Assembly: GCF_042649685.1 (NCBI RefSeq)
Contig: NZ_JBHRZT010000073.1
Coordinates: 62,001-126,000 of the forward strand
Direction of reading: 5' to 3'
Origin: Bacillus_BA songklensis
GTDB taxonomy: Bacteria; Bacillota; Bacilli; Bacillales; Bacillaceae_H
Length of the DNA: 64,000 bases
The number at the start of each line of letters is the position of its first letter. Within the stretch, counting starts at the first letter, position 1. Below, piece by piece: positions 32,500-41,246 of this stretch. The position numbers were made by a program, and so were the translations under genes. The notes under the pieces were generated by a model. The model made no database searches, was not told where the DNA came from, and was given only the letters and a program-made list of their open reading frames with translations.

Positions 32500-33021
32500 A
32501 TGGAAGAACAAAAGAAGAAAAAAATTGGGTTTAACATTATTAAAAACGACTCTACTGACGGGCATGGCGGATATGGTGTAGGAGCACTTAGTCTGAATAA
32601 TATTTCTCCCGTTTTTGTTGATCCGGAAGAAGGAGAGGCATTTGTAGATATCGGAGCCATGCACGCTCGCAGTGTGGTGGAAAAAGGAATCAAATTTCTG
32701 CCGAATAAAGAAGAAGTACCGAATGGTAAGTTATATTGGCTTGTATGGGTAACGATCGATCGTAAAGAAGAAGGCTCATACTACGCAGGGGTAACGGCTT
32801 GTGAAATGACAGTCGACCGTGAGGCACGCCGTGGCTATAAATCGCTTCCTGAGCATGTAAATAAAATGGATAAGTCATTGAAACGCCAGATTATGGTTGA
32901 TTTTATGGATGAGAAGTCGAAGCAGATTTTACGTGATTTCTTAAAAAACCATAATGAGGAAATGTGGAACCTTTCAGAAGAGAAACTCAAACAAGATTTA
33001 TCTAGTTCTAACACGCAGTAA
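32500..33021 (+). CDS. ywhD: YwhD family protein
   Basis: 173 residues, soluble, mixed alpha/beta with KKKKIGFNIIKNDSTDGHGG at the start, GYGVGALSLNNISPVFVDPE, LYWLVWVTIDRKEEGSYYAG and a helical C-terminus. Conserved in Bacillus next to ywhC and pbpG; function unknown. AGGAGGAAG precedes ATG. Followed by a family B repeat and a terminator shared with pbpG. Confidence 0.85.
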   Translation: MEEQKKKKIGFNIIKNDSTDGHGGYGVGALSLNNISPVFVDPEEGEAFVDIGAMHARSVVEKGIKFLPNKEEVPNGKLYWLVWVTIDRKEEGSYYAGVTACEMTVDREARRGYKSLPEHVNKMDKSLKRQIMVDFMDEKSKQILRDFLKNHNEEMWNLSEEKLKQDLSSSNTQ

Positions 33022-33048
33022 AACTTCGCTATACTAAGCGAGGGAGAA

Positions 33049-33142
33049 AACTGCCCGTAGAAGCCCAATAAGGTCAAACTAACAATCGGAAGATGAAGGA
33101 ACGAAGACTAAAACCTTGACGTCCTGTACGTCGGAAGTTTCA
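33049..33142 (+). repeat. Family B repeat, right-end copy e
   Basis: ACTGCCCGTAGAAGCCCAAT followed by AAGGTCAAACTAAC matches the right flank of copy f (40284-40316). It then diverges, with a small stem GACGT/ACGTC (33118-33132), and ends in GGAAGTTTC as copy f does. The left palindrome arm is absent. Confidence 0.5.
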
Positions 33143-33270
33143 TTATTATTGAGCAAGTAAATACGACATAATTTTGTCAAAAGTGTGACAATTTTATGAC
33201 TTGCTTGAGCTTTTGTAAGAAAATTATTAAAATTAAAGATAATATGGATGCTTTATAAAACTAGGACATT

Positions 33271-33302
33271 AGAAAAGCCCGGGTAATTACCCGGGCTTTT
33301 CT
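33271..33302. terminator. Perfect palindromic terminator ywhD / pbpG
   Basis: AGAAAAGCCCGGGTAA (33271-33286) and its exact complement form a 32-base palindrome with A and T ends; it reaches into the pbpG stop codon. Confidence 0.88.
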
Positions 33303-35367
33303 AATTTAGCCATTTAAATAGTTTATCGTACCATGTTGGATCTTCTGTCTTCTCCGATTTTTCCTTCTTTTTCTCTTCATATAAAAGATGGTCTGTACAA
33401 TATTCACTAGGCTCTGTCCCTCTTTTATAATAAGTAAGTTTTGAAATTGGACAGCCAGGTGTCGCTAATTTCCCGCTTTGCGGATCAATATAAACAGCGG
33501 TCACGCCTTTAGGCGGTTTAAAGGAAGAGGCCGCTTCCTCTTTCAACGCCTCTTCCATAAAGAGTGCCCATATCTTTTTGGCATATCCTCTTTCTTCCAC
33601 CATATCCATCGTCTTATCACGATCATAACCTGTCCAAACTCCCGTTGTGAGTTCAGGTGAATAGCCAATCATCCAGCTGTCAGTGCTTGTCGTACCAGAC
33701 TTGCCTGCATATGTTCTGGAAAGGTATTTCAAAATAGGTGTGCCAGTCACGGTCGTGTAGCCGTTTAGTTTTGGATCAAACATCCCTGTCATAAGTTGAG
33801 TAGTCAAAAAAGCTGTATCTCTATCCAGAATTCTTTTCCTTTCGCGGGCCGCGTCATAGATGACTTCTCCATCATATGTCTCTACTTTCTTGATAAAAGA
33901 AGGTTGTACTTCCCAACCGCCGTTTGCGATGATACTGTAGCCGTTTACCATTTCAATGAGTTTAACAGGGGATGTTCCCAGTGCAAGGGAGGGTACTTTC
34001 TTTAGGGGAGTGCTAATTCCCGCTCTTTTTGCTATCTCCACGAGTTTATCTTGACCGAGAAACAAATGGGTTTTCACGGCATACACATTATCCGAAAGAG
34101 CAATTGCCTGCTGGAGTGTAATAGAATCATTTGCATAATAGTGATTAAAGTTGCTTGGTGTATAGCTCGATACTCCATCATTCAAGGTAAAGGTCGTATG
34201 CTCACTGCGCATAGATGTAGAAGGAGTAAATCCATTTTCAAGCGCTGCATAGTACAAAAATGGCTTTATTGTCGAACCGGGTTGTCGAATCGCTTGAGTA
34301 GCACGGTTAAACGGGCTTTGGTCATAGTCACGTCCACCGATTAAAGCCTTGACGAATCCACTTTTTTGATCCATGGCCACAAAAGCGACCTGAAGTTCTG
34401 TTTTTGGATTGAATACATCCTCGACAGTTTGTTCGGCAATCGTTTGGAGTCTAGGATCAAGGGACGTATAAATTCGTAAACCGGATGTTTTAATCTTTTG
34501 TTCCGTTAAATGCAGTTCCTTCTTTAATTCAGATTTAGCCGCATCGAAGAAATAGGAGGCACCTTTGAGTGTTTCTTTTCTAACAAGTTTCTTGACGGAT
34601 AGAGGCTGAGAATAGGCTTTATTTGCTTCCCTTTGGGTAAGGATTCCATCCTCCACCATTGATGTTAGAATGACTTGCTGCCGTTTTTTTGCTGCTTCCA
34701 TGTTGGAACGGGGAGAATAACGGCTGGGCCATTTCGGTATTCCCGCCAATAGGGACGCTTCACTCAATGTCAGCTCTCCCGCTTTCTTTCCAAAATAGTA
34801 TTCGGCAGCCGCCTCGATTCCGTAAGCGCCATGGCCGTAATAAATTGTATTCAAGTAACCTTCTAATATTTTTCCTTTATCGTAATTCATCTCAAGACGA
34901 ATGGTATACCATGCTTCATGTAGCTTTCGCGTCCACGTCTTCTCATGCTCCAAAAATAAGTTTCTCGCATATTGCTGGGTAATGGTACTCGCTCCCTGCA
35001 CTTTCGCTCTGGCCTTTATATCGGCCACAGCCGCTCCGATGATCCGTTTTCCATCGAAGCCATGGTGCTTGTAAAACTGTTTATCCTCAATTGACAGTGT
35101 TGCTTTAATTAAATAAGGGGAGATCTTTTCAAGCGGAACCCAATACCGTTTTTCACCGTGATGCATTTCGCCGATAACGGTTCCGTCATTTGCATAAAAA
35201 ATAGCAGATTGAGGTACAGCTAAAGGAGGAGGCCCTTGCAATTTAGCATATGCTAAAATTCCGGCAGTTAATAAAAGAAGAAAGATTGATAGGAATGTGC
35301 CGATAATAAAAATAGCACGAATATATTTCCTCGCTTTACGCAGCTTTTCTGTTAGTATGACTTCCAA
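33301..35367 (-). CDS. pbpG: Class A penicillin-binding protein (PbpG/PBP2d)
   Basis: 688 residues: cytoplasmic tail and one membrane helix (about 16-40), a glycosyltransferase domain (SIEDKQFYKHHGFDGKRI with catalytic Glu, ASTITQQYARNLFL, LNTIYYGHGAYGIE), and a transpeptidase domain with SxxK in GSTIKPF (Ser365), SDN in LSDNVYAVK and KSGTTST. It polymerises and crosslinks peptidoglycan at the outer membrane face. In B. subtilis pbpG (ywhE) is SigF-dependent and needed, with pbpF, for spore peptidoglycan. TTG start with AAGGAG 9 bases upstream. Confidence 0.92.
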   Translation of the reverse strand: MEVILTEKLRKARKYIRAIFIIGTFLSIFLLLLTAGILAYAKLQGPPPLAVPQSAIFYANDGTVIGEMHHGEKRYWVPLEKISPYLIKATLSIEDKQFYKHHGFDGKRIIGAAVADIKARAKVQGASTITQQYARNLFLEHEKTWTRKLHEAWYTIRLEMNYDKGKILEGYLNTIYYGHGAYGIEAAAEYYFGKKAGELTLSEASLLAGIPKWPSRYSPRSNMEAAKKRQQVILTSMVEDGILTQREANKAYSQPLSVKKLVRKETLKGASYFFDAAKSELKKELHLTEQKIKTSGLRIYTSLDPRLQTIAEQTVEDVFNPKTELQVAFVAMDQKSGFVKALIGGRDYDQSPFNRATQAIRQPGSTIKPFLYYAALENGFTPSTSMRSEHTTFTLNDGVSSYTPSNFNHYYANDSITLQQAIALSDNVYAVKTHLFLGQDKLVEIAKRAGISTPLKKVPSLALGTSPVKLIEMVNGYSIIANGGWEVQPSFIKKVETYDGEVIYDAARERKRILDRDTAFLTTQLMTGMFDPKLNGYTTVTGTPILKYLSRTYAGKSGTTSTDSWMIGYSPELTTGVWTGYDRDKTMDMVEERGYAKKIWALFMEEALKEEAASSFKPPKGVTAVYIDPQSGKLATPGCPISKLTYYKRGTEPSEYCTDHLLYEEKKKEKSEKTEDPTWYDKLFKWLN

Positions 35368-35571
35368 TTAAACCATCTCCTTCCCCTCTATTTATTAGTA
35401 TTGAGAGGAACGGAAGATTTTAAACGTCTTCTATATAAATTCACCTAAATAAGCCTTTTTTACTTACTCAAGATGATGAACTTGGAAAAAGCATGAATGG
35501 GATAAAGGGCAAGGGCTGAAGAAGATGAATGTGGATTTTATGATAGTAAACGAAAGTTTTTAAAGTATAAA

Positions 35572-35641
35572 ACTACTTATGCGTTGAAAATCCGATACGG
35601 CTGCTCTTTGCCATATCAAATTTTCAACGTGGCTCTATATA
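35572..35641 (-). repeat. Family A MITE-like repeat, copy 3 (reverse, truncated)
   Basis: On the minus strand it reads TATATAGAGCCACGTTGAAA, with hairpin 1 GTTGAAAAT..GATATGGC / GCCGTATC..ATTTTCAAC, then CGCATAAG. The remainder is missing. Located in the intergenic region between divergent pbpG and speE. Confidence 0.6.
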
Positions 35642-35652
35642 GCCGAGTTTTC

Positions 35653-35681
35653 TTTACATTTTTGCTAGATTCCTCTATACT
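35653..35681 (+). promoter_or_regulatory. SigA-type promoter of speE-speB
   Basis: TTTACA (35653-35658), 17-base spacer, TATACT (35676-35681), 78 bases before the speE start. Adjacent to repeat copy 3. Confidence 0.7.
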
Positions 35682-35759
35682 TTTCGTGTTTGTATTAATT
35701 GTGTTAGGGTAATCTATGCATGAGCCTAACAAATCTGATGAAGGAAGGAAGAAACAAGC

Positions 35760-36587
35760 ATGGAATTATGGTTCACTGAGAAGCAAACTGAGAACTTCGG
35801 TATTACAGCAAAAATCAAACGTACTTTACATACAGAGCAAACGGAATTTCAAAAATTAGACATGGTGGAAACAGAAGAGTTCGGAAACATGCTGATTTTA
35901 GATGGTATGGTGATGACCACTCAAAAAGATGAGTGGGTTTATCATGAAATGGTGGCTCACGTTCCGCTATTCACACATCCAAATCCTGAAAACGTGCTGG
36001 TTGTCGGCGGTGGTGACGGTGGGGTTATCCGCGAAGTATTAAAGCATCCGAGCGTGAAAAAAGCAACGCTTGTTGAAATCGACGGCAAAGTAATCGAATA
36101 CTCTAAAAAATATTTACCTGAGATTGCAGGGAAATTAGAAGATCCGCGTGTAGAAGTAAAAGTGGATGATGGATTTATGCATATTGCGAACAGCGAAAAC
36201 GAGTACGATGTTATCATGGTTGACTCAACAGAGCCTGTAGGTCCAGCTGTTAACTTATTTACAAAAGGTTTCTATGCAGGTATTTCAAAAGCATTAAAAG
36301 AAGACGGTATCTTTGTCGCTCAAACGGACAATCCTTGGTTCACTCCGGAATTAATCACAAATGTACAAAGAGACGTAAAAGAGATTTTCCCGATTACGCG
36401 TCTTTATATTGCGAACATTCCGACATATCCAAGCGGGATGTGGACGTTTACAATTGGTTCGAAAAAATATGATCCACTTGAAGTGAGTGAAGACCGTTTC
36501 CATGATATCGATACAAAATACTATACAAAAGAGCTTCATAAAGCAGCATTTGCTTTACCGAAATTTGTTGCTGATTTGATTAAGTAA
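35760..36587 (+). CDS. speE: Spermidine synthase
   Basis: 275 residues. N-terminal beta region with EFQKLDMVETEEFGNMLIL, then the Rossmann methyltransferase-like domain: VVGGGDGGVIREVLKH (decarboxy-AdoMet binding, about 82-97), KATLVEIDGKVIEYSKKY, and the catalytic VDSTEPVGPA (about 158-167). Transfers aminopropyl to putrescine. GAAGGAAG precedes ATG. First gene of the speE-speB operon (51 bases between). Confidence 0.95.
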   Translation: MELWFTEKQTENFGITAKIKRTLHTEQTEFQKLDMVETEEFGNMLILDGMVMTTQKDEWVYHEMVAHVPLFTHPNPENVLVVGGGDGGVIREVLKHPSVKKATLVEIDGKVIEYSKKYLPEIAGKLEDPRVEVKVDDGFMHIANSENEYDVIMVDSTEPVGPAVNLFTKGFYAGISKALKEDGIFVAQTDNPWFTPELITNVQRDVKEIFPITRLYIANIPTYPSGMWTFTIGSKKYDPLEVSEDRFHDIDTKYYTKELHKAAFALPKFVADLIK

Positions 36588-36637
36588 GGAATATTTCGTC
36601 TCTCCATAGACGAAGTTTTAGATAGGGGGAAATAAGC

Positions 36638-37510
36638 ATGCGTTTTGATGAAGCATATTCAGGCAATGTCTTTATTAAAAGCCATCCGAGCTTTGAAGAA
36701 AGTGAAGCGGTGCTTTACGGCATGCCAATGGATTGGACAGTAAGCTATCGTCCAGGCTCCCGTTTCGGCCCTACGCGCATCCGCGAAGTATCCATTGGTT
36801 TAGAGGAGTACAGTCCTTATTTAGACCGTGAGCTGGAAGAAGTTAAATATTTCGATGCCGGTGATATTCCTCTTCCGTTCGGCAACCCGCAAAAAAGCTT
36901 AGACATGATTGAAGACTTTGTTAATCAATTACTGGAAGAAAATAAGTTCCCTTTAGGAATGGGCGGGGAACACTTGGTTTCTTGGCCTGTTATTAAGGCG
37001 ATGTATAAAAAGTACCCGGATTTAGCGATTATCCACATGGATGCTCATACAGACTTGCGTGAGCATTATGAAGGAGAGCCTTTATCCCATTCTACACCGA
37101 TTCGCAAAGCAGCTGACTTAATCGGTCCGCAGAATGTTTTTTCATTCGGTATTCGTTCCGGTATGAAAGAAGAATTCCAATGGGCCAAAGAAGTGGGAAT
37201 GCATATCTCTAAATTCGAGGTACTAGAGCCGTTAAAGGAAATATTGCCAAAATTAGCGGGGCGTCCTGTGTATGTAACAATTGATATTGACGTACTGGAT
37301 CCTGCGCACGCACCAGGTACAGGAACAGTGGACGCAGGCGGTATCACGTCAAAAGAGCTTTTGGCTTCCATTCATGCGATTGCCAAATCCAATATCAAAG
37401 TAGTAGGTGCCGACTTAGTGGAAGTTGCCCCGATTTACGATCATTCAGAGCAAACGGCCAATACGGCAAGTAAACTCATCCGTGAAATGATTCTGGGCTG
37501 GGTGAAATGA
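36638..37510 (+). CDS. speB: Agmatinase
   Basis: 290 residues of the ureohydrolase family. Manganese ligands are in GGEHLVSWP, HMDAHTDLREHYEGE (about 131-145), TIDIDVLDPAHAPGTGTVDA (about 210-229). Hydrolyses agmatine to putrescine and urea, giving the substrate for SpeE. TAGGGGGAA precedes ATG. Followed by two strong hairpins. Confidence 0.95.
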   Translation: MRFDEAYSGNVFIKSHPSFEESEAVLYGMPMDWTVSYRPGSRFGPTRIREVSIGLEEYSPYLDRELEEVKYFDAGDIPLPFGNPQKSLDMIEDFVNQLLEENKFPLGMGGEHLVSWPVIKAMYKKYPDLAIIHMDAHTDLREHYEGEPLSHSTPIRKAADLIGPQNVFSFGIRSGMKEEFQWAKEVGMHISKFEVLEPLKEILPKLAGRPVYVTIDIDVLDPAHAPGTGTVDAGGITSKELLASIHAIAKSNIKVVGADLVEVAPIYDHSEQTANTASKLIREMILGWVK

Positions 37511-37545
37511 TAAAACGAGCATATTGGACAAATGAATAGAGCTTT

Positions 37546-37623
37546 TCCTTGATCGGGAACCGATCAAGGAAGTCCGATAAAACAAGGGGGGGGCTTTTAA
37601 AAGCGCCCCCTTGTTTTATCGGA
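37546..37623 (+). terminator. Two tandem hairpins after speB
   Basis: TTCCTTGATCGG (37546-37557) / CCGATCAAGGAA (37560-37571), and TCCGATAAAACAAGGGGG (37573-37590) / CCCCCTTGTTTTATCGGA (37606-37623). The second is long and GC-rich with a T-rich descending arm but no extra T-run. Confidence 0.75.
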
Positions 37624-37685
37624 TGAGAATCATTATACTATTGAAGTTAAAGAGTATGCTAAAATGGTGAGGAAGTGTCGATTTC

Positions 37686-38117
37686 GTGAGTATAGCTTCG
37701 TCAACAGGAAAGTCCATTCATGTCAAGGTTGTAACCGATATTCGAGATGGACACCGAAAAGAAACGAACTCTTTTCAAGCACAAGGGATGTACTATGAAA
37801 AAGAGAATGCGGTATATGTAACGTATAAGGAACAGCAAGACATGGGGGATATCAATACCATTGTCAAAATTGCCGAAGGGGAAGTAATCGTGACACGATC
37901 AGGGGCTGTGAAAATGAAACAGCAGTTCCGCAAAAAGGAACGAACCTCTACCCCTTATAAAAGCCAGTACGGACCTTTACATATGGAGACGTTTACCCAT
38001 AACTTTGAATATAAAAGATTTCAAACAAAAGGCACACTGTTTGTCACATATGATTTATATTTGCAAGGTGAGAAAGCAGGTAAATACGCCTTAACGATTA
38101 GTTTTAAAGAGCAATAA
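37686..38117 (+). CDS. ywiB: YwiB family (DUF1934) beta-barrel protein
   Basis: 143 residues, predicted all-beta, calycin-like: KSIHVKVVTDIRDGHRKETN, QGMYYEKENAVYVTYKEQQ, SGAVKMKQQFRKKERTSTPY, FVTYDLYLQGEKAGKYALTI. GTG start with GAGGAAG upstream. It immediately precedes argS (41 bases) as in B. subtilis and is probably co-transcribed. Function unknown. Confidence 0.85.
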   Translation: MSIASSTGKSIHVKVVTDIRDGHRKETNSFQAQGMYYEKENAVYVTYKEQQDMGDINTIVKIAEGEVIVTRSGAVKMKQQFRKKERTSTPYKSQYGPLHMETFTHNFEYKRFQTKGTLFVTYDLYLQGEKAGKYALTISFKEQ

Positions 38118-38158
38118 AAGTCGTCTAAAAGCAATCATAAAAAGGAGGAAACCATAGA

Positions 38159-39829
38159 ATGAATATCGTTGAACAAGTCAAAGAGCGCTTGAAAGAAGAA
38201 ATTAAACAAGCTGTGGTAAAAGCGGGTTTAGCGGGGGAAGAGCAAATCCCGGAAGTAATGTTGGAACTGCCGAAAGAAAAAGCGCATGGTGATTACTCTA
38301 CAAACATGGCGATGCAGCTTGCGCGTGTAGCGAAAAAAGCTCCGCGTATGATTGCAGAGGAGCTTATAGCCAATTTTGATAAAACGAAGGCATCGATCGA
38401 GAAAGTGGAAATTGCCGGACCGGGTTTTATCAATTTTTATATGGACAATTCATACTTAACGGACTTAATTCCAACCATTTTAAAAGCAGGCGAAGCTTAC
38501 GGTGAAACAAACGTAGGGCAAGGGCAAAAAGTTCAAGTCGAGTTTGTATCGGCTAACCCGACAGGAGATCTTCATTTAGGACATGCCCGTGGTGCGGCAG
38601 TAGGGGATTCTTTATGCAACATTTTAGATAAAGCGGGCTATGATGTATCACGCGAATATTATATTAACGATGCAGGTAACCAAATTAACAATCTGGCTTT
38701 ATCTGTGGAAGCCCGTTATATGCAGGCTCTTGGAAAAGAGGTGGCAATGCCGGCTGACGGTTATCATGGGGAAGACATCATCCAAATCGGTAAAAAGCTT
38801 GCCGAAGAATATGGTGATAAGTACCTTCAGGCAGATGAAGCAGAACGTTTGGCATTCTTCCGTGAATACGGATTAAAATATGAATTAGCGAAACTTCAAC
38901 GTGATTTAGAAGAATTCCGCGTAAAATTTGATGTATGGTATTCGGAAACATCTCTTTACCAAAATGGTAAAATCGAAGAGGCGCTCGCTGCGTTAAAAGA
39001 GAATGGCCACATTTACGAAGAAGAGGGCGCAACGTGGTTCCGTTCGACTACTTTCGGTGATGATAAAGACCGTGTATTAATCAAAAATGATGGATCTTAT
39101 ACATATTTAACGCCGGATATTGCGTACCATCAGGACAAAATCAAACGCGGCTTTAACAAGCTCATTAACATTTGGGGGGCTGACCATCACGGGTATATCC
39201 CGCGTATGAAAGCGGCTATTGAAGCTCTTGGATATGATCGCGATACATTGGAAGTCGAAATCATCCAAATGGTTCAGTTATACCAAAACGGTGAAAAGAT
39301 GAAAATGAGCAAGCGTACAGGTAAAGCGGTAACGATGCGTGATTTAATTGAAGAAGTAGGCTTAGATGCAACCCGTTACTTCTTTGCAATGCGCAGCGGT
39401 GATACCCATCTTGATTTCGATTTAGATTTAGCGGTTTCTCAATCTAACGAAAATCCTGTTTATTATGCGCAATATGCACATGCTCGTATTTGCAGTATCC
39501 TGCGCCAGGGAGACGAGATGAATATTAAGCTTGATGAAAACATTAAGTTAGAGAACATTCAAGCGGAAAAAGAATTTGATTTACTGAAAAAGTTGGGGGA
39601 ATTCCCGCAAGCGGTGGCGGAAGCTGCTCAAAAACGCATCCCGCACCGTATCACGAACTATGTATATGATTTGGCATCGGCGTTCCACAGCTTCTATAAT
39701 GCTGAAAAAGTATTAGACAGTGAGAACATGGATAAAACGAAAGCCCGTCTTGCATTAGTAAAAGCTGTACAAGTAACTTTGCAAAATGCATTACGCCTAA
39801 TAGGTGTTTCTGCACCAGAGAAAATGTAA
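38159..39829 (+). CDS. argS: Arginyl-tRNA synthetase
   Basis: 556 residues, class I. N-terminal Add-1 domain, then the HIGH motif as HLGHARGAAVGDSL (about 139-152), KMSKRTGKAVTMRDL as the KMSKS counterpart (about 381-395), and the DALR anticodon-binding domain at the C-terminus. Charges tRNA-Arg. AAAAGGAGGAAACC precedes ATG. No T-box leader is seen in the 41-base gap to ywiB, consistent with expression from an upstream promoter. Confidence 0.96.
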   Translation: MNIVEQVKERLKEEIKQAVVKAGLAGEEQIPEVMLELPKEKAHGDYSTNMAMQLARVAKKAPRMIAEELIANFDKTKASIEKVEIAGPGFINFYMDNSYLTDLIPTILKAGEAYGETNVGQGQKVQVEFVSANPTGDLHLGHARGAAVGDSLCNILDKAGYDVSREYYINDAGNQINNLALSVEARYMQALGKEVAMPADGYHGEDIIQIGKKLAEEYGDKYLQADEAERLAFFREYGLKYELAKLQRDLEEFRVKFDVWYSETSLYQNGKIEEALAALKENGHIYEEEGATWFRSTTFGDDKDRVLIKNDGSYTYLTPDIAYHQDKIKRGFNKLINIWGADHHGYIPRMKAAIEALGYDRDTLEVEIIQMVQLYQNGEKMKMSKRTGKAVTMRDLIEEVGLDATRYFFAMRSGDTHLDFDLDLAVSQSNENPVYYAQYAHARICSILRQGDEMNIKLDENIKLENIQAEKEFDLLKKLGEFPQAVAEAAQKRIPHRITNYVYDLASAFHSFYNAEKVLDSENMDKTKARLALVKAVQVTLQNALRLIGVSAPEKM

Positions 39830-39834
39830 CGGTA

Positions 39835-39907
39835 AAGAAAAAATGACATGGGTAAAAAACACCCATGTCATTTTTCTTAACGCATAGACAGCGGCCACTG
39901 TCTATGC
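39835..39907 (+). terminator. Terminator of argS plus a second hairpin
   Basis: AAGAAAAAATGACATGGGT (39835-39853) pairs with ACCCATGTCATTTTTCTT (39861-39878). Then GCATAGACAG (39882-39891) pairs with CTGTCTATGC (39898-39907), loop CGGCCA. Confidence 0.85.
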
Positions 39908-39927
39908 AAAAGTACTTTTTGGGTTAT

Positions 39928-40152
39928 TTAAAGACGGCAGGGGAAAAGAATCATGAGAAAAAAAGATAGAAAATCCCAGTTTGCCTCCGGATGAGCGGCA
40001 AGAGGAACAATGGAAGAGGAAAAGCGGTAAAGGGGAATTTGTTGGGCGATATTATAGTGGACAGCACGTAAAGTTGTATATGTTAACGTTTTAGCAGGAG
40101 AGCATTCCCAAAGTGAAAGGGCATGTGAAACATATCCGAATCGAATTTTCAT
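39928..40152 (-). pseudogene. uvsE: UV-damage endonuclease (UvsE/YwjD) remnant, internal deletion and truncation
   Basis: The ORF starts with ATG at 40152 after a perfect GAGGAGGATACAC. It reads MKIRFGYVSHALSLWECSPA then KTLTYT, the diagnostic start of UvsE-type UV endonucleases, and then jumps to TLRAVHYNIAQQIPLYRFSS and SIVPLAAHPEANWDF, a block that lies about 25-30 residues further on in intact proteins as I recall them. After NWDF the sequence becomes an unrelated 13-residue hydrophobic tail and stops at 74 residues, against about 320 for the family. Loss of most of the TIM barrel makes it inactive. B. subtilis has ywjD and ywjE in this place, which supports the identification. Confidence 0.85.
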
Positions 40153-40210
40153 GTGTATCCTCCTCGTAGAAATTCTTCCCGCTCTAACTGTCAGGAAAAC
40201 CCTCATGATC

Positions 40211-40356
40211 TATCCTACATTGACGGGCAGTAAGATCCCTGCTTCAAAACTTAGCGCAATCAGAGAAGTTTAAGTGCAGGATCACTGCCCGTAAAAGCCC
40301 GATAAGGTCAACTAACCATCAGTGGGGGAAAGAAAACCCCCGCTGATGGAAGTTTC
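40211..40356 (+). repeat. Family B palindromic repeat, most complete copy f
   Basis: ATCCTACATTGACGGGCAGT leads into a large palindrome: ACGGGCAGT (40223-40231) pairs with ACTGCCCGT (40284-40292), inner GATCC/GGATC and CTTCAAAACTTA / AAGTTTAAG. It continues AAAAGCCCGATAAGGTCAAC to a second hairpin CCATCAGTGGGGG (40316-40328) / CCCCCGCTGATGG (40337-40349) and ends GGAAGTTTC. It fills the gap between the uvsE and clsB pseudogenes. Confidence 0.75.
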
Positions 40357-40358
40357 CC

Positions 40359-41040
40359 TTATAAGAAATTTTCAATAAGTTTCGCTATCCCTTGCTTGCT
40401 GTAATCCAACAATGTGCGATGAACTAAGTCCCGCAGTTCAAGCTCTTCTGATTGTTGTACATCTCTCCAAAACGTTTGTTTCACTTTTTGAAGGAAGGCC
40501 TCATCGTAAATAAAACAGTTGATTTCTTCATTTATAAACAAGCTGCGTTTATCAAAGTTGGCGGTTCCAATATCACAAGCCCGATCATCGATGATGATGG
40601 CAATTTTCCGATGGTTTCTGCGGTTTAAGGTAAAGAATAAAAAAGGGAATTTAGGTTTATTGCAATACGCAAAATGGACTCCGCTTTTTTTTCAGCCGCT
40701 TGATTGTTCGACTTGGTATTTAAAAGCTCCCGGCCCAATCTAACAATAAGCGGACGGCGATCCCTTGTTTGGCCTTTTGTTCTAATTTCTCTAGAAATTC
40801 TTTACTGGTTCCATCAGATCTGACAGTATAGAAGAGAATGTGAATTTCGTGGCTGGCTTGTTCAATCTCATGAAATAAGTCTTTGTATAAAGCGGCTCCA
40901 TTTGAAAAGAGAATGAGCTGTCCACGGCGCAAAGGATAAACGCGTTCTTGTAGCTGCTTTTTGCTGAGCCATTTGCCCAAGGTATAATCAAGAAGAAACA
41001 AAATAATGATAACGGCGACAATAAAAATGGCAACAGCCAC
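40359..41040 (-). pseudogene. clsB: Phospholipase D-type cardiolipin synthase (YwjE/ClsB) pseudogene, two HKD motifs collapsed into one
   Basis: From 41040 the minus strand encodes a normal start: membrane helix (FIVAVIIILFLLDYTLG), the LFSNGAALYKDLFHEIEQAS block and FYTVRSDGTSKEFLEKLE, up to LLLDWAGSF, then TAA at 40720. The frame shifts and continues past a TGA (EQSSG*KKSG) with GVHFAYCNKPKFPF, NRRNHRKIAIID and then DRACDIGTANFDKRSLFINE to the C-terminus RTLLDYSKQGIAKLIENFL. HRKIAIID is the first HKD region and CDIGTANFD the second: about half the protein between them is gone. With one frameshift, one nonsense codon and one large deletion it is dead. Usual family size is about 400 residues. 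Confidence 0.85.
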
Positions 41041-41123
41041 AAAAACTCCTCCTTTGTATTAGTCTTTCTATTTTCACCTACTCACTTTCATATTATTTTC
41101 GAATTTTATTTTTGCAAAAACTA

Positions 41124-41152
41124 TTGACTGAATGCTCATTCATAATTACAAT
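41124..41152 (+). promoter_or_regulatory. SigA promoter of fadF with FadR-like operator in the spacer
   Basis: TTGACT (41124-41129), 17-base spacer, TACAAT (41147-41152). The palindromic segment TGACTGAATGCTCATTCA (41125-41142) matches the Bacillus FadR operator TGAATGAMTANTCATTCA at 16 of 18 positions and overlaps the -35 and most of the spacer, an ideal position for repression relieved by long-chain acyl-CoA. Confidence 0.75.
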
Positions 41153-41246
41153 ATAAATAGTTTATAAAATCTGAAAAATTATAATTATTAAACAAACAGA
41201 TGGTTATTTTGTTAAAGAGGGGAAATGAAAGGGGAGAAAATGGGAT

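Noticed and set aside
34051..34344. Plus-strand 97-residue ORF inside pbpG
   Set aside because: Antisense to a well-conserved penicillin-binding domain and Cys/Arg/Ile-rich as expected of a shadow frame.
38100..38160. T-box leader before argS
   Set aside because: Only 41 bases separate ywiB and argS and no T-box sequence or specifier stem is visible.
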